Assembly (NCBI GenBank): GCA_022712895.1
Contig: JAFLJS010000021.1
Location: 1 to 64,000 of the forward strand
Source: Desulfocapsa sp.
GTDB taxonomy: Bacteria; Desulfobacterota; Desulfobulbia; Desulfobulbales; Desulfocapsaceae
Direction: 5' to 3'
Length of the DNA: 64,000 nt
Under the pieces are notes generated by a model that saw only the letters and a program-made list of their open reading frames with translations, was not told the DNA's origin and ran no database searches. Each line of letters begins with the position of its first letter. Positions within the stretch are counted from its first letter, which is position 1. Shown piece by piece: positions 35,669-45,723 of this stretch. A program made the translations under genes and the position numbers.

Positions 35669-37022
35669 TCCATTGGCTCTGGTGATTGAGCAGATAAGCA
35701 AGTGTTACCATATGTATGAACAGCCTGTTGATCGTATGAAACAGTTGCTGGTTAACAGGTGCTTCAAAAAACATCCCAAACAGTACTTCACAGAATTTCA
35801 AGCTCTCAGCGATATTTCATTTGAAGTATCTCAAGGTGAGACCATTGGCATTATAGGAGCCAATGGTGCCGGCAAATCGACCTTGCTGCAAATAATTTCA
35901 GGAACATTAGTACCAACCTCTGGAAAGGTTGAGGTAACTGGTCGGGTTGCGGCTCTTCTGGAACTTGGCTCAAGTTTTGATCCGGAGTTTACCGGTATCG
36001 AAAATGTGTATCTCTATGGTGCTATACTGGGGCTTGACAAAAAGGAGATGTCTAAACGTCTGGATGCTATTTGTGATTACGCAGATATTGGAGATTATGT
36101 GTATCAGCCAATCAAGACCTATTCCAGTGGTATGGTGGTTCGATTGGCTTTTGCAGTGATTGTTCACGTTGATGCAGATATTCTGATCATTGATGAGGCA
36201 CTGACGGTGGGAGACGCATTCTTCGTGCAGAAGTGCATGCGATTCTTACGTGAATTTAGAAAAAAAGGAACAGTGTTGTTTGTCAGCCATGATGCTGCCA
36301 CAGTTGTCAATCTCTGCTCACATGTCATCTGGTTAGAAGATGGGAAAATAAAAATGCAGGGTAGTCCGAAACGAGTATCTGAGGCATACCTGGAAATGCA
36401 GGTGATGAAGTCTCAAAACATTTCTGAAGAACAGATGAACCGTCAGCCGTCTGCGGGGGATGCAAACCGAGAACGTTCCGAACGGCAAAGGCAGACAAGA
36501 GACATGCGCCAGGATTTTATAAACAGGACAAATCTGAGAAATGATATGGAATTATTTCAATTTCAGCCTGATTCTCTATCGTTTGGTCAACGAACGGCCA
36601 GTATTGTTAATATTACCATGACCGATGAAACGGATTGCGTCCTCAGTTGGGTTGTGGGAGGGGAAAAGGTGAGCCTTTGTATTGCTTGTGAGGCCCACAC
36701 CACGCTTGACAATCCAATTATTGGATTTTATGTAAAAGATCGTTTAGGGCAATATCTGTTTGGAGACAACACCTTTTTGACTTATGAAAATGATACAGTG
36801 GAAATAATGGAAGGGCAATCTTTCCAGGCTCGGTTTAGTTTTCGTATGCCAGTGCTTCCCGTAGGCGAGTACAGTATTTCACCTGCAATTGCTGTGGGAA
36901 CACAAGATGTGCATCTAACGCAACATTGGCTCCATGATGCCCTTATCTTTAAATCTCATGCAAGCTCGGTAATTAATAGTCTGGTCGGTATTCCCATGAC
37001 TGTTATTGAGATCATTGTGTAA
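35658..37022 (+). CDS. wzt: ABC polysaccharide exporter ATPase (Wzt) with C-terminal glycan-binding domain
   Basis: A 454-residue ATPase. Walker A GANGAGKST is near 68-76, the signature YSSGMVVRLAF near 155-165 and Walker B ILIIDEAL near 175. A charged linker (about 255-300, NRERSERQRQTRDM) leads to a beta-rich C-terminal domain of the Wzt type, which in characterised systems recognises the polymer's chain-end modification and so couples length control to export. ATG 35658 is used, 11 bp inside wzm; the track start at 35523 reads another frame of wzm. Its 3' end overlaps the convergent membrane-protein gene by 11 bp. Confidence 0.92.
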   Translation: MSSNPLALVIEQISKCYHMYEQPVDRMKQLLVNRCFKKHPKQYFTEFQALSDISFEVSQGETIGIIGANGAGKSTLLQIISGTLVPTSGKVEVTGRVAALLELGSSFDPEFTGIENVYLYGAILGLDKKEMSKRLDAICDYADIGDYVYQPIKTYSSGMVVRLAFAVIVHVDADILIIDEALTVGDAFFVQKCMRFLREFRKKGTVLFVSHDAATVVNLCSHVIWLEDGKIKMQGSPKRVSEAYLEMQVMKSQNISEEQMNRQPSAGDANRERSERQRQTRDMRQDFINRTNLRNDMELFQFQPDSLSFGQRTASIVNITMTDETDCVLSWVVGGEKVSLCIACEAHTTLDNPIIGFYVKDRLGQYLFGDNTFLTYENDTVEIMEGQSFQARFSFRMPVLPVGEYSISPAIAVGTQDVHLTQHWLHDALIFKSHASSVINSLVGIPMTVIEIIV

Positions 37023-38850
37023 TGATATTTTTTTCCCATATCTCATTGCCATTTATGTTCACCTTAGGATGATAATTTTGTGAAACATAATCAAAGAGAA
37101 GTGGTAAACGCTCTTTATTGCTAATGCCATCTATATCGTTTGCCCAGTGTTTATTTTTATAGAGGATAAAACGTATGTTCTGCTGTTTGATGCTTTTGAT
37201 GAATGCATACTGGTTCGTATGTGACAGAGCAAACCAGACCAGTGGAAATCGTGTAGGGCTGGCCTGATCAATAAAATAATACCATGAAGCTTCATTGGTA
37301 AGTGTGAGAAACTTTTCGTTTTCTCCAAGATTTGTTGTGAGGAACGAGATGACTTCCTTGTATTCTGTCGAGATGAATGTACTGTCCTCAGCATGAATAG
37401 GGAAATTGTCTGTTAGACATTTTTTGGAAAAAGCGTTGTTTAACATACTTATCGAGTATACAGAGATCGCCCCAACAAGAAGAAATGTAATGCATTTGTA
37501 GGCTAATGTGTTGGTGTGTTTATCAATGTAATAGAGAATCGCTATATACAGGAAAGCAAGAATTGGAAAAAGAGAACTGTATGCAAGGTGTTCATCATCT
37601 GATCGGCCAAGACCGTTTCTGAAACAGAATATTGCCATGAGGAAAAGAGCTATTACATTGAAATTCTTTTTACAAAAAATAAGAAAATGTAATAGGTACT
37701 GTCTTTTTACTGAGAGTATACTGAGGCAGCGGACTGTCAACCAGTAGCCGATACCACTGATCAGGAGGAGCATCGTAAGATATCGGGGCATAAATACCGG
37801 AAAAGGGAGACCATCGGCAAATTCTTTTGTTTTCGGAATATGAATAAAAACAAATTGTGCAAAATCAGTTACAGCCCCTTGGAGCAATATGGTCAGTGTG
37901 ATTGTTCCGGATACAATTCCCAAGAGTGAAAATCGAATAAAGAGAGCCCTCAACGGGGCTTTTCTGAAGAAAACAAGGAAAAGGATGGGGAAAAGCAGCA
38001 TGTAGAGTGCTGTTATGTAAAAGGCCCGGTCGATTGTAATACCAAACGCTACGACTGGAATAAATGCCAGCAGAAAACTTAAGAGAGAGACCCTGGTTGG
38101 TGAATATTGTTGCTTCGATAAGCCTGGGACAAGGGTAAGAAGGATCAGGTAGGAAAAGCTTATGATATCCCTTGGTAAGATGATGAATGTTTCTTCAGGG
38201 ATAAGAAGAAAAAGGATAAAAAAGCTTAGTAGCGCCCATGTCTCTTTGTGCTCAAAAAGACGAAGAATGAGTAAAGCAAAACATACAAAAGAAAGTACTT
38301 TAAGGAAAGAAGTAATAGCTCTGGTTGCACCGATTGATTTCCCAAAAAGTTTCATGGCAATAATGGAACGAAGTGGATCATGGAACACACCATGGGAAAA
38401 TACGACATCCCTATAAGGAACTTTTCCCTCCATAAGAGACATGGCCGAACCAAGTGTTTCGCCTTCGTGAAATGAATCAAATGGTCCACTTGCATGGTAC
38501 GTTGGAGTGCCAAGGGAGAGAAGCAGACTTGCAAAGATAATGAGCCAGGAAATGCCTTTGATTCTTTGTCGTTTTCTCTGGTTGTATGTTGTCCTAACGG
38601 ACATCTTTTTGCTGCTCAGAAGCCAGCTTAGGCATATTGCTCCAGATGGGACGGTAACAAAAAGAACAAAACGTACTATGTCATTATTGGGGTTTAAGCC
38701 TGCTAGACTGAGCGGACCAATGATATTGTCTGGGTTATGGAACGGAAGAAGGATTTTGTTCCACATGTAAAGTCCAAACCCAGTGCTCAGAACAAAAATA
38801 ATAAGGCAGTATATGTAGTTAAGGAAGTTGTTTTTTTGGTTTCGCATCAT
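37012..38850 (-). CDS. Polytopic GT-C-like membrane protein
   Basis: A 612-residue protein with about eleven to thirteen membrane segments and a C-terminal soluble part. The first large loop contains FDSFHEGETLGSAMSLMEG and PYRDVVFSHGVF, a pattern common in GT39/GT-C-like proteins of glycan loci, in which the acidic residues are catalytic candidates. A polymerase or ligase role is also possible, since no clear Wzy or WaaL is seen in the window. It is the only minus-strand gene between 30.1 and 40.0 kb and overlaps wzt by 11 bp. Confidence 0.62.
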   Translation of the reverse strand: MMRNQKNNFLNYIYCLIIFVLSTGFGLYMWNKILLPFHNPDNIIGPLSLAGLNPNNDIVRFVLFVTVPSGAICLSWLLSSKKMSVRTTYNQRKRQRIKGISWLIIFASLLLSLGTPTYHASGPFDSFHEGETLGSAMSLMEGKVPYRDVVFSHGVFHDPLRSIIAMKLFGKSIGATRAITSFLKVLSFVCFALLILRLFEHKETWALLSFFILFLLIPEETFIILPRDIISFSYLILLTLVPGLSKQQYSPTRVSLLSFLLAFIPVVAFGITIDRAFYITALYMLLFPILFLVFFRKAPLRALFIRFSLLGIVSGTITLTILLQGAVTDFAQFVFIHIPKTKEFADGLPFPVFMPRYLTMLLLISGIGYWLTVRCLSILSVKRQYLLHFLIFCKKNFNVIALFLMAIFCFRNGLGRSDDEHLAYSSLFPILAFLYIAILYYIDKHTNTLAYKCITFLLVGAISVYSISMLNNAFSKKCLTDNFPIHAEDSTFISTEYKEVISFLTTNLGENEKFLTLTNEASWYYFIDQASPTRFPLVWFALSHTNQYAFIKSIKQQNIRFILYKNKHWANDIDGISNKERLPLLFDYVSQNYHPKVNINGNEIWEKNIITQ

Positions 38851-38924
38851 TTAGAGAGAAGTTTTTGTCGGTTTGTAGGTGTTGTTTTTACTAATACTAA
38901 ACGGATTTTTTTGTAGATACCAGT

Positions 38925-40055
38925 ATGAAACGTATTCTTTTTATTTCATCCAATATTCATACGCCATGGGGTGGTAGTGAACTCCTTTGGTACAAGACCG
39001 CTGTTTTTCTAAAAACAAAGATAGTAGATGTTGATGTTGCCGTGATCGCAAGAAAATGGCCGCGTATTCCAAGGCATATTCAAGAGATTGCCACTGCGGG
39101 TGCCCAGATTCATGATTTACCCATGCCCGCCACCACCCCTGCTACGTATGTGCGAGCTAAATTTTGTAGAACGGTCGAAAAACAGAAGAAAAGATTAATA
39201 CAAAAAATTGCTCCAGATCTCATATTACATTCCATGGGTAAGAGTTTTGAGGGAAACGACTGGATGCAGATTGCTTATGAGTTGGGTCTCCCCTATATTA
39301 ATCTTATTCATTTGGCTTCTGAGTTGCAATGGCCAGGTAATGGTGAGGTCGATCTGTATCGGGCCGGGTATAAACATGCATGTGCAAATTTCTTCGTTTC
39401 AAACGGGAACAGAGATATGGTTTGTAGGCAGCTAGGGATGGATATTGAAAATTCCGCCATTGTTAGAAACCCGATTTCTGTCTCAAGAACCATCCTCCCC
39501 TATCCCGAAATCAATGAAGGATATCATCTTGCATTACCGGCTTTATTGGTACCAATCCATAAAGGGCACGATATCCTGTTTGAGGTATTGGCACAGGAAA
39601 AATGGAAGCAACGTCCTTTACATCTCAATCTTTACGGATCGGGTGACCACAGTAAATCCCTGCAATATTATAGTCAATATATGGGCTTGAAGAATGTTCA
39701 TTTCAAAGGGTATTCAACCAATATTGAAGAGCTATGGTCGAGAAATCATCTGTTGGTTATGAGTTCTCGAATGGAAGGTTTACCGTTAACATTGATTGAG
39801 GCCATGTCTTGTGGTCGTTCCGCCGTTGTAACGGGAGTTGCAGGGATGAAGGAATGTCTGCAAGACGGTGAAACCGGTTTTGTTGCAAAAGCTGCCCATC
39901 CAGAGTTTTTGGATGATGCTTTAGAGAGGGCCTGGCAAGAAAGAGGCCGGTGGAAAAGCATGGGAGAGCTCGCGGCAGAGCGGGTTCAGGATCTTATTCC
40001 CTTTGAACCTGTCGAGGAGTTTGCGCATATCTTGTTACGACAGTTACCGGGGTGA
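38925..40055 (+). CDS. GT4 family glycosyltransferase
   Basis: A 376-residue GT-B retaining glycosyltransferase. The N-terminus has SSNIHTPWGGSELLW (acceptor Gly-Gly loop). The C-terminal GT4 signature is MSSRMEGLPLTLIEAMSCGR followed by AVVTGVAGMKE, with the E-x7-E pair. Soluble, cytoplasmic, probably adding one sugar to a lipid-linked glycan. Diverges from the gene at 37012-38850 and converges with the radical SAM gene 13 bp away. Confidence 0.88.
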   Translation: MKRILFISSNIHTPWGGSELLWYKTAVFLKTKIVDVDVAVIARKWPRIPRHIQEIATAGAQIHDLPMPATTPATYVRAKFCRTVEKQKKRLIQKIAPDLILHSMGKSFEGNDWMQIAYELGLPYINLIHLASELQWPGNGEVDLYRAGYKHACANFFVSNGNRDMVCRQLGMDIENSAIVRNPISVSRTILPYPEINEGYHLALPALLVPIHKGHDILFEVLAQEKWKQRPLHLNLYGSGDHSKSLQYYSQYMGLKNVHFKGYSTNIEELWSRNHLLVMSSRMEGLPLTLIEAMSCGRSAVVTGVAGMKECLQDGETGFVAKAAHPEFLDDALERAWQERGRWKSMGELAAERVQDLIPFEPVEEFAHILLRQLPG

Positions 40056-40068
40056 CGTTAGGGCGCTC

Positions 40069-41664
40069 TTATCTTTCTTTATGCTGCCCCTCCAGTAGAC
40101 GATTAACATCGTATCGAATTGTTTTACTAATCAGCAAGTATGATTCTCCACTGATACAATGAATAAGATATTTTTTTAGACGGCTTGGGTTTTTTTTCCA
40201 CATACCATACAATTGTTTCCAGAATTGAACTCTGTGTGGAGCGACTATACCGTGCCCCCATACATGATGAAGGAAGGCAAGAAAGTCATAAAAACTTTTT
40301 CTGAATGGTGGTCCCGCAGTTTCAGCAAGTTTTTCAGAAGGCTGAGTGTCGTTGTCAGTAGCCATTGCTTTTCGTGTCGGACGTACGGCGAGACAGAATT
40401 TATAAGTCCTTTCCAGGAATCGGGCAGGGTGATAGAGGTACTCCCACATGGTAATATATTCCTCTATTATTTCTTCTAATGGTCGGCTTGGAGTAAAGTT
40501 GGGCAAACTAAAGGTTGTCTCACCAGAATGTAGCTTAATGACCCTATCAAATAAACGACCCTCCTCTTTAAGCCGTTTGCTGAGCTGTGTGCCTGGAGGT
40601 GCTGTGAGTATATTAAGCATGACGGTCGGGATATGAGTCTGATCAATAAAGTCGCAAATTCGTTGTCCGGCACCCTGCTTCTCGTTGTCGAATCCGATGA
40701 TAAAACTACCGATAATTGAGAGTCCATTATTTCTTATATTTTCGATGGATTCAAATAGAGGGTTGGAGACGTTGTGATGTTTTTGATGTGCCGTCAGTAT
40801 GTCTTCGTCTGGAGATTCAATGCCAATAAATATTTCTCCAAAATTTGCTGCGGTCATTAAGTCTATCATTTCCAGATCCTGTCCTAGATTCACTGAGGCC
40901 TGGGTCATAAAACCGAAAGGTTGCTGACGTTTTTTGTTCCACACGATCAGTTCACGGCAAATGGCCTTTGCATTCGTTTTCTTGGCGATAAAGTTGTCGT
41001 CTGCAAACAAAATAGTTCCTCGGGCACCAAGTTGATACAGGTGTTCAATTTCTGCTATGACCTGAGATGGCTTTTTGACACGGGGTACCTTGCCGTACAG
41101 GCCAGCAATGTCACAGAATTCACAACTGAAAGGACAGCCACGTGTGGTTTGCACCAAAAAGAAGAGATAGTGGTTTAAGTTGATAAGGTCGTAGCGAGGA
41201 ATTGGTGTACAACTTAGATCTGGCTTTTCGGTACTTGTGATGATTTGTCCAGATTTGCCGGAATGGAGAGCAGTAAGAAGCGATTGAATTGCATTTTCAG
41301 CTTCTCCACAGATTACGTAATCACAGCCTGCCTCTATGAGTTCGTCAGGCATGAGTGTTGGGTACGGGCCTCCTGCAATAGTGAGTTTAGATCTTTTTTT
41401 TGCCTCCTTGATGAGTGTGTGGAAACCTTCTTTTTGGACAATCATGCCTGATATCATGAGAGCATCAAGCCAATGCCAGTCTTTTTCGGTTAATTCGCTG
41501 ATATTATAGTCAATAAATTTTATATTCCAGTCTGTTGGCAGAAGGGCAGCCAGGGTGATTGGCCCAAGGGGAGCAAATAAGGCTGTTGCTGCATTGAATC
41601 GAATTGTCTCGGGAGCACTCCAAAACGAAAAGGGTAATTTGGGATAAACGAGCAGAACATTCAT
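40069..41664 (-). CDS. B12-binding radical SAM protein with DUF4070-like tail
   Basis: A 531-residue enzyme with an N-terminal cobalamin-binding domain (VYPKLPFSFW, LAPLGP-like APLGPITLAALLP, AGGPYPTL, ICGEAE) and a radical SAM core with Cys177-x3-Cys181-x2-Cys184 (TRGCPFSCEFCDIAG). GKVPRVKKPSQV, FADDNFIAKK and the long C-terminal part match the family that includes hopanoid methylase HpnP, so C-methylation of a lipid or sugar is plausible. A good ribosome-binding site (AGGAG, 7 bases from ATG) supports the start. The substrate cannot be deduced. Confidence 0.87.
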   Translation of the reverse strand: MNVLLVYPKLPFSFWSAPETIRFNAATALFAPLGPITLAALLPTDWNIKFIDYNISELTEKDWHWLDALMISGMIVQKEGFHTLIKEAKKRSKLTIAGGPYPTLMPDELIEAGCDYVICGEAENAIQSLLTALHSGKSGQIITSTEKPDLSCTPIPRYDLINLNHYLFFLVQTTRGCPFSCEFCDIAGLYGKVPRVKKPSQVIAEIEHLYQLGARGTILFADDNFIAKKTNAKAICRELIVWNKKRQQPFGFMTQASVNLGQDLEMIDLMTAANFGEIFIGIESPDEDILTAHQKHHNVSNPLFESIENIRNNGLSIIGSFIIGFDNEKQGAGQRICDFIDQTHIPTVMLNILTAPPGTQLSKRLKEEGRLFDRVIKLHSGETTFSLPNFTPSRPLEEIIEEYITMWEYLYHPARFLERTYKFCLAVRPTRKAMATDNDTQPSEKLAETAGPPFRKSFYDFLAFLHHVWGHGIVAPHRVQFWKQLYGMWKKNPSRLKKYLIHCISGESYLLISKTIRYDVNRLLEGQHKER

Positions 41665-41728
41665 GGGGCAACTCCTGAAAGGATCAATCGGGGTTGATTG
41701 CGGTTGGATTCTATAAGTAATTTGAGTC

Positions 41729-41756
41729 TTTACAGATTTCCTACATACTATATACT
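41729..41756 (+). promoter_or_regulatory. Promoter candidate for the GT4 gene at 41885
   Basis: TTTACA (41729-41734) and TATACT (41751-41756) are separated by 16 bp within an AT-rich divergent intergenic region of 220 bp. It would give a leader of about 120 bases. Confidence 0.5.
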
Positions 41757-41884
41757 ATACCATACGATTTTTTTAGAAAGAAAATTGTTGATTTAGGAAT
41801 TGTTTCACCCTTTGTGGGCTGCTTAGAGGCGAGAAGTTGATACTGTAAGCTGTAACGTGTCACCCATTTGCTGGAGATTTGTTT

Positions 41885-43117
41885 TTGTCTGATAATAAGT
41901 TGCTTAACACTGCCTATATTCTACTCTGGTTTCCAAAGCCCTCAGAGACTTTTGTTTTCAGTGAGGTAAAGAATCTGCTGGGGCTTGGGTTGCCGATATC
42001 TGTCTACACTTTGTATGGAAGATTAGAAAAGAACCTGTCCAGTGATATGCAGGCATATGAAGGGTCTATCTTCCGGTTGGGGTGGAGAAGTTTTTTCTTT
42101 TTGCCACTGTTTGTTATTTATTGGTTTTTGAGATCGCCCGGTAAGACAACAAAACTTATTGCTCGGATAGTGTTCAGGAGATGGAAAGGGGTTGAGAAAA
42201 CGGCAGAGAATGCGTGGGCTTGTTTCTGTTCTTTCTACCTGGCATATCGGTTTGAAAAAGATCAGATTCAACATATTCATGCTCCTTGGGCCTGTGGTTG
42301 TGCAACTGCAGCCTGGCTCGCCTCTCAGTTGACGAATATTCCTTTTAGCTTCACCATGCGTGCCTGGGATATTTATCCTCCCGACAGTCTTATTCATGAA
42401 AAAACAAAAGACGCCTTATTTATTAGAAGTGAAACGCAATACAATATCAATTATTTACAAAATCTAACCGCTTGTTCTATTGATAAATTCGAGCTTACTT
42501 ACAATGGTGTTCCAATGAGCTCGATAAATACCAGATCTGTCTCCATGGAGCGGCCATATAAATTGCTTGCTGTTGGGCGGCTGGTTGGGAAAAAAGGCTA
42601 CGAATTTCTTTTACAGGCTTGCGGGGTATTGCAAACTAAGAAGATTGATTTCCACTTGAGTATAGTTGGTGACGGGCCATATCTCAAACAATTGAAACGG
42701 CTCTGCAAGTCTCTGCAACTTGAATCGATTGTTACGTTTCATGGTTTTCAACCATATGAAAAAATGCCGATTTTTTTTCGGGAAGCTGAAATCTTCATTA
42801 TGCCATGTATTGTTCATTCTTCTGGAGACCGAGATGGTATCCCAACTGTTTTGCTGGAAGCATTGACCCATCATGTCCCAGTTATCAGTACTCCTGTTTC
42901 CGGTATTCTTGAACTCATTGAAAATGGTGTCTCAGGGATTCTGGTTCCGGAAAAAGATCCTTCAGCCATTGCTGATGCAGTAACCCTGCTTATCACTGAA
43001 AAACAAAAAGCGTGGGATATGGCTGAGATGGGGAATCAGAAAGTGTCAGAATTATTTAATGCAGAGAAAAATCATAAAAGGGTGCTTGCTCTCTATAATA
43101 CTTATCTGTCGAATTGA
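41885..43117 (+). CDS. GT4 family glycosyltransferase (TTG start)
   Basis: A roughly 410-residue GT-B enzyme. The N-terminus LLWFPKPSETFVFSEVKNL is typical of colanic-acid-type GT4 enzymes that act on long glycans; the C-terminal signature is MPCIVHSSGDRDGIPTVLLEAL with GVSGILVPEKD. No ATG or GTG lies near the start. TTG 41885 is preferred over the track's TTG 41879 because GGAG at 41873-41876 is 8 bases from the former and only 2 from the latter. A second GT4 gene follows after about 30 bp in the same direction. Confidence 0.87.
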   Translation: MSDNKLLNTAYILLWFPKPSETFVFSEVKNLLGLGLPISVYTLYGRLEKNLSSDMQAYEGSIFRLGWRSFFFLPLFVIYWFLRSPGKTTKLIARIVFRRWKGVEKTAENAWACFCSFYLAYRFEKDQIQHIHAPWACGCATAAWLASQLTNIPFSFTMRAWDIYPPDSLIHEKTKDALFIRSETQYNINYLQNLTACSIDKFELTYNGVPMSSINTRSVSMERPYKLLAVGRLVGKKGYEFLLQACGVLQTKKIDFHLSIVGDGPYLKQLKRLCKSLQLESIVTFHGFQPYEKMPIFFREAEIFIMPCIVHSSGDRDGIPTVLLEALTHHVPVISTPVSGILELIENGVSGILVPEKDPSAIADAVTLLITEKQKAWDMAEMGNQKVSELFNAEKNHKRVLALYNTYLSN

Positions 43118-43147
43118 TGGATTATTGAGGATGGTTTTATTTGCTCC

Positions 43148-44236
43148 ATGAGTAACATCTCTCCCCCATATAAACTTGTAATTGTTTTGCAAGATTTAGA
43201 GTTTGGCGGTACTCAGCGCTATGCCGTAAACCTCCTGAAACATATGGACAGGAGTTTGTTCGATCCGGAACTCTGGGTACTTCGAGGAGGAATGGATATG
43301 GCTCCGCTGGTTGAACAGACAGGAACTCCGGTAAGGTGGTTCTCAAGAAACAGTTGGGTTACACCATTTGCCCTGTATCGCTTCTTCTGTGCTCTTCTGC
43401 GAAATAAACCTACCTTCCTCTATCCTTTGACTGTCGTCCCCAATATCTGGGCAAGAATTTTTGGAGCACTTTTGAGAGTGCCGGTGATAATTTCCAGTTA
43501 TCGGAATTTATTTGCAAACCAGTATGAACGATTACTCTGGCCCTTATCCACTCATATTATTTGTAATGCTGAAGCAATACGAGAAAAGCTTGTGAAGAAA
43601 CACGGAGTACAAGAGAATCGAATTTCGGTGGTTGCCAATGGTGTGGACACCGGCTTTTTCACCCCTGATTCCACACAAGTCTTCACTTCACCAACAATTC
43701 TGTATGCAGGACGGCTTGTAAAACAGAAAGATCCGATGATGCTGCTTGAAGCGTTTTATCTGATTCATCAGGTTATGCCGGATGCGAGATTGTTGATAGT
43801 AGGAAACGGAGCTTTACGTGTTCAGCTGGATCAATTTATCAAACGTCATTCTTTTGAGAAGCATGTTTCCCTGATCAGTGGAACAGTGGATATCAAAAAG
43901 TATATGCAGCAAGCCAGTATTTTTCTACTTCCTTCCCTTTACGAAGGGTCGCCTAATATACTGATTGAAGCCATGGCCTGTGGATTGCCTGTAGTTGCCA
44001 CTCGTACAAGTGGTATTCCTGAATTGATTGAACATGGGGTGAATGGGTATCTGGTGCCAACCGGTGACTCTAAGGCCATGGCTGAGTTATCTATTCGTTT
44101 ACTCCGTGACAATAACTTAAGGGACGATATGGCAATACAAGCCAGAAACAGGGTGGTAAAACACCATAAATTAGAACAATGTGTTCAGTTGACGGAAACA
44201 ATTTTGTTAAAGAATGCTCCCGACGGAACTCAGTAA
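43148..44236 (+). CDS. GT4 family glycosyltransferase
   Basis: A 362-residue GT-B retaining enzyme. DLEFGGTQRYAVNLLKHMD gives the N-terminal acceptor loop; ILYAGRLVKQKDPMMLLEAF opens the donor domain and LLPSLYEGSPNILIEAMACGLPVVAT is the GT4 signature with the E-x7-E pair. It forms a pair with the preceding GT4 gene and converges with the flippase gene after only 12 bp. Confidence 0.9.
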   Translation: MSNISPPYKLVIVLQDLEFGGTQRYAVNLLKHMDRSLFDPELWVLRGGMDMAPLVEQTGTPVRWFSRNSWVTPFALYRFFCALLRNKPTFLYPLTVVPNIWARIFGALLRVPVIISSYRNLFANQYERLLWPLSTHIICNAEAIREKLVKKHGVQENRISVVANGVDTGFFTPDSTQVFTSPTILYAGRLVKQKDPMMLLEAFYLIHQVMPDARLLIVGNGALRVQLDQFIKRHSFEKHVSLISGTVDIKKYMQQASIFLLPSLYEGSPNILIEAMACGLPVVATRTSGIPELIEHGVNGYLVPTGDSKAMAELSIRLLRDNNLRDDMAIQARNRVVKHHKLEQCVQLTETILLKNAPDGTQ

Positions 44237-44248
44237 TGAAAAGAAGAA

Positions 44249-45691
44249 CTATGGGTTACCAGCGGAGTTTAACTTTCGTCTGTGCTGTTTTTGGTCATGC
44301 CAAATCATAACAAAGTAAAATGAAAAAGCCAGGCAACTCGATAAATAATAATTGATCTGTAAGAGTAAAATAAAAAGAGTTGTTGCTGCAACCCAGTACA
44401 ATATAACGTTTTTGTATTCTGCTACTTTTAAAAGCTGAATCTTCTTTTGCAGGATAGTTATAATAATCATCGACAGGGTGACCCTGCAAAGCAAGAGAGA
44501 AATAACAGCTCCTGTCGGCCCGACGCTGCTGATAAGGAGTGGCCCTGACAAGACACTGATGGTTATTGGGGCTAACAGACAGAGGGCTAACAGTTTCTCC
44601 TGCCGCATTGAGAGCATAACATATATACTGAAATTGTTTATAAAAGAGAAGAACGCAGCGATACCAAAGAGTGGGGCTAAAGATTCTGCTTCCAGGTATT
44701 GGTTTCCATATACAAGCAGTAGAAGCTTGCCTCCAAAAACAGCTAGGACGGCTGCTATTCCACTCCCGATAGTAACGATTTTTCTAAAATATGATCGAAC
44801 CATGTCCTGGAATTTATTTTTATCCTTGTGGGTAAAAGTACTGGTAAGTAATGGGAAAAGAATGGCACCTATGATGAGTTGAGCAACAGCACCACAGACA
44901 AATGTCGTAACGTCATAGGCGACCCTGTAGACCGCAACATCAATAAATGAATGATATTGTTTAAGCCAGAATATTTGGATTTCGTTGTAGAATATGCCAA
45001 AAAAACTGATCGTGGCAACGAGGGCCAACGAGGTGAGGTCTCCTTTGCCGAAGGAGAAAGGGGTGTTGTCCTGAAGGGGACAATCACATAATCTGGTGGC
45101 TCCAAATATCGCTGTGCCGAGCTTTAACGTGCCGCTGAGAAGGAACAGAAGTGAAAAAAAGAGAATATCTAAATGAAAATAAAGACATCCGGCACCATAA
45201 GCAGATGCGATAAGGTTGGGCCCGGTTCTACAGAGACTTTCGTTAATGCTTTGTCCTTCTGCCCGGAAAAGGTTGAAGAACGTGTCCGCTAATCCCTCAA
45301 AACACTGGCCTGAAAGTAGGATGAGAATGATGGCGGTTTGATGGAAGGGCCATTTTGCAAAAAAGAAAGAAAAAATGAGAAAAATGAAAATCGCTCCTCC
45401 GGCAATGAGGGCTTTAATTTTAATCATCTGCCGCAATAAAGATCCGGTATTAGATTGAGATGAAGAAAACTCCCGTAGAGTGTATTGATCCAGGCCCATA
45501 CTTTGCAAAGCCCTGAGCAGCATAGCAACACTTGATCCTAGAACAATCAATCCGTAGTCCGCCTGATTGCTGCGGGCAAGCCAGATAAGGAGTAGGGAAA
45601 GTAGTCCGTCCTGAACTGTTTTGCTACCCACAAGTGCTGCTGAGCGGAGAGCGACTGTTTGCAGGGAATTGTTCAAGTTGGTTGTTGCCAT
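44249..45691 (-). CDS. Wzx-like polysaccharide flippase (MOP superfamily)
   Basis: A 480-residue membrane protein with about twelve to fourteen hydrophobic segments. The N-terminal pattern ALVGSKTVQDGLLSLLLIWLARSNQADYGLIVLG matches oligosaccharide flippases of the MOP superfamily. Such proteins turn lipid-linked repeat units to the periplasmic face. It ends a minus-strand run after the radical SAM/SPASM gene (32 bp gap). A second export route alongside Wzm/Wzt implies at least two glycans. Confidence 0.85.
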   Translation of the reverse strand: MATTNLNNSLQTVALRSAALVGSKTVQDGLLSLLLIWLARSNQADYGLIVLGSSVAMLLRALQSMGLDQYTLREFSSSQSNTGSLLRQMIKIKALIAGGAIFIFLIFSFFFAKWPFHQTAIILILLSGQCFEGLADTFFNLFRAEGQSINESLCRTGPNLIASAYGAGCLYFHLDILFFSLLFLLSGTLKLGTAIFGATRLCDCPLQDNTPFSFGKGDLTSLALVATISFFGIFYNEIQIFWLKQYHSFIDVAVYRVAYDVTTFVCGAVAQLIIGAILFPLLTSTFTHKDKNKFQDMVRSYFRKIVTIGSGIAAVLAVFGGKLLLLVYGNQYLEAESLAPLFGIAAFFSFINNFSIYVMLSMRQEKLLALCLLAPITISVLSGPLLISSVGPTGAVISLLLCRVTLSMIIITILQKKIQLLKVAEYKNVILYWVAATTLFILLLQINYYLSSCLAFSFYFVMIWHDQKQHRRKLNSAGNP

Positions 45692-45723
45692 TTTGGAGGG
45701 TAGAATGTCTTTCAGGAGTGTGG

